From Thauera sp. (GTDB lineage Bacteria > Pseudomonadota > Gammaproteobacteria > Burkholderiales > Rhodocyclaceae), in the NCBI GenBank assembly GCA_017302295.1, contig JAFLDS010000029.1:1-36308 (forward strand): DNA of 36,308 bases. The letters run 5' to 3'. The position numbers and the translations under genes were made by a program. The notes beneath the pieces were generated by a model, which worked only from the letters and a program-made list of their open reading frames with translations, did not search any database and was not told where the DNA came from. Positions 34,954 to 36,308 of the stretch are shown piece by piece (position 1 is the first letter of the stretch; each line of letters starts with the position of its first letter).

Positions 34954-36308
34954 ATGACCACCGAAACGACTTTCGCCAGCCTCGGGCTGGCCGATCCCCT
35001 GCTTCGCGCCATTGCCGAGGCGGGCTACACGCAACCCACGCCCATCCAGGCCCAGGCCATTCCCCAGGTCCTGGCGGGCGGCGACCTGCTCGCCGCGGCG
35101 CAGACCGGCACCGGCAAGACCGCCGGCTTCACCCTGCCGGTGCTGCACATGCTGTCGGCCACGCACGCCCACCCCCATCCGCCCGGCCGTCCGCGCTGCC
35201 TGATCCTGACGCCGACGCGCGAACTCGCGGCGCAGGTCGAGGAGTCGGTGCAGACCTACGGCAAGCATCTGCCGCTGACATCCCTGGTGATCTTCGGCGG
35301 CGTGAACATCAACCCGCAGATTAGCGCACTTCGCAAGCGCGTCGACATCCTTGTCGCCACGCCGGGCCGCCTGCTCGATCACGTCGGCCAGAAGACGCTG
35401 GACCTGTCCGGCGTCGAGATCCTGGTGCTCGACGAGGCCGACCGCATGCTGGACATGGGCTTCATCCGCGACATCCGCAAGGTGCTTGCGCTGCTGCCGA
35501 AGAAGCGCCAGAACCTGCTGTTCTCGGCGACCTTCTCAGACGAGATCCGCGAGCTCGCCTCCGGCCTGCTGCATCAGCCGCGCACCGTCGAGGTGGCGCC
35601 GCGCAACACGACCGCCGAGCGCGTCGGCCAGACGGTCTACACCATCGGCCAGAAGCAGAAGCGCGAACTCCTCGCCCACCTGATCAAGAAGCACCAGTGG
35701 TTCCAGGTGCTGGTGTTCACCCGCACCAAGCACGGCGCCAACAAGCTCGCCGAATACCTCAGCAAGCACGACATCCCCGCCGCGGCGATCCATGGCAACA
35801 AGAGCCAGGCTGCACGCACCCGGGCGCTTTCCCAGTTCAAGGACGGCTCGCTGCCGGTGCTGGTAGCGACCGACATCGCAGCACGCGGGCTGGACATCGA
35901 CCAGCTGCCCCAGGTGGTGAACTTCGAGCTGCCTAACGTGCCTGAGGACTATGTCCACCGCATCGGCCGCACCGGCCGCGCGGGCGCCGACGGCAACGCG
36001 ATCTCGCTCGTCGATGCGGAAGAAATGAAGCTGCTGACGGCGATCGAGCGTTTGATCAAGCGGCGCATCGATCGCGCCACCGCCGAAGACTTCGTCCCCA
36101 GCGCCGGAGGCGAGGCGGCCCACGATGCCGACCATCAACGCGAGCCGCTGCCGCGCCGTGGCGGCGGGCGCCCGGGCCAGCCGCGCCAGGGCACGGACAA
36201 TCGCACCGACCGCAACAATGCCGGCGGACGCGCGCCGTCCCAGGGCAAGCCGGGCGGACGCGCACCGCAGCGCCCGCGCGGCGAGGTCGACGGCAACCGT
36301 GCGCCACG
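34954..36308 (+). CDS. rhlE: DEAD-box RNA helicase RhlE-type, 3' end cut off
   Basis: At least 451 residues of an ATP-dependent RNA helicase, open to the right edge. The Q motif region [15 protein letters not shown] and [13 protein letters not shown], Walker [29 protein letters not shown] box [28 protein letters not shown] and [10 protein letters not shown] are all present. The linker after the core, [14 protein letters not shown], is like RhlE. From about residue 390 the tail is rich in Arg, Gly, Pro and Gln, a flexible RNA-binding extension that continues past the window. RhlE proteins act in ribosome assembly and RNA turnover. The start gives the family N-terminus directly. Confidence 0.95.
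   Translation, partial: MTTETTFASLGLADPLLRAIAEAGYTQPTPIQAQAIPQVLAGGDLLAAAQTGTGKTAGFTLPVLHMLSATHAHPHPPGRPRCLILTPTRELAAQVEESVQTYGKHLPLTSLVIFGGVNINPQISALRKRVDILVATPGRLLDHVGQKTLDLSGVEILVLDEADRMLDMGFIRDIRKVLALLPKKRQNLLFSATFSDEIRELASGLLHQPRTVEVAPRNTTAERVGQTVYTIGQKQKRELLAHLIKKHQWFQVLVFTRTKHGANKLAEYLSKHDIPAAAIHGNKSQAARTRALSQFKDGSLPVLVATDIAARGLDIDQLPQVVNFELPNVPEDYVHRIGRTGRAGADGNAISLVDAEEMKLLTAIERLIKRRIDRATAEDFVPSAGGEAAHDADHQREPLPRRGGGRPGQPRQGTDNRTDRNNAGGRAPSQGKPGGRAPQRPRGEVDGNRAP

Overview
The window is GC-rich, gene-dense chromosomal DNA with short intergenic gaps and no sign of phage, plasmid, insertion sequence, CRISPR, rRNA or tRNA. The gene content fits a betaproteobacterium, most likely of the Rhodocyclales (Thauera/Azoarcus type): PilL/ChpA-type twitching chemotaxis, pilT-pilU, a yqgE-ruvX-pyrR-pyrB-pyrC' cluster, and many cyclic-di-GMP and HDOD signalling proteins. 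This assignment is inferred from gene families and order; no alignment was run.

Layout. (1) 1-7.8 kb, signalling: the 3' part of a ChpA/PilL chemotaxis kinase (left end cut off), a convergent photolyase (phrB), and an operon of an HD-GYP response regulator and a membrane PAS histidine kinase that ends in an Hpt domain. (2) 7.9-11.7 kb, pyrimidine cluster on the + strand: yqgE, ruvX, pyrR, pyrB and a dihydroorotase-like pyrC' that has lost its metal ligands. (3) 11.7-14.1 kb, minus-strand operon yggS-proC-yggT-yggU. (4) 14.2-16.4 kb, divergent pilT-pilU. (5) 16.5-18.4 kb, minus-strand pair of a PAS protein and a membrane chemoreceptor with a C-terminal CZB zinc domain, together resembling an Aer receptor split into two genes. 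(6) 18.5-22.9 kb, housekeeping: rlmL, mobA, hemJ, a YeeZ-like dehydratase/epimerase and a [2Fe-2S]/FAD reductase. (7) 22.9-28.4 kb, + strand signalling series: degenerate-EAL/HDOD protein, HDOD-like/histidine kinase fusion, and a REC-PAS-GGDEF-EAL protein. (8) 28.5-33.5 kb: a periplasmic cytochrome c with an FNR/Anr-like site upstream, queF translationally coupled to cobQ, and divergent cbiB-cobD for cobalamin. (9) 33.5-36.3 kb: an M48 membrane peptidase and an RhlE-type DEAD-box helicase that runs off the right end.

How they connect: pilT/pilU power pilus retraction and chpA controls it. The two signalling operons probably set cyclic-di-GMP levels, which usually oppose motility. pyrB and pyrC' probably form one aspartate carbamoyltransferase complex. 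cobQ, cbiB and cobD serve cobalamin synthesis, and queF serves queuosine synthesis, whose last step can need cobalamin.

No wholly new system stands out. The points most worth checking are the split Aer-like receptor, the kinase-Hpt protein without a receiver, the HDOD/kinase/GGDEF-EAL module, the cobQ-queF coupling, and the FNR-like site before the cytochrome gene. Promoter calls rest on single -10-like hexamers and are weak.
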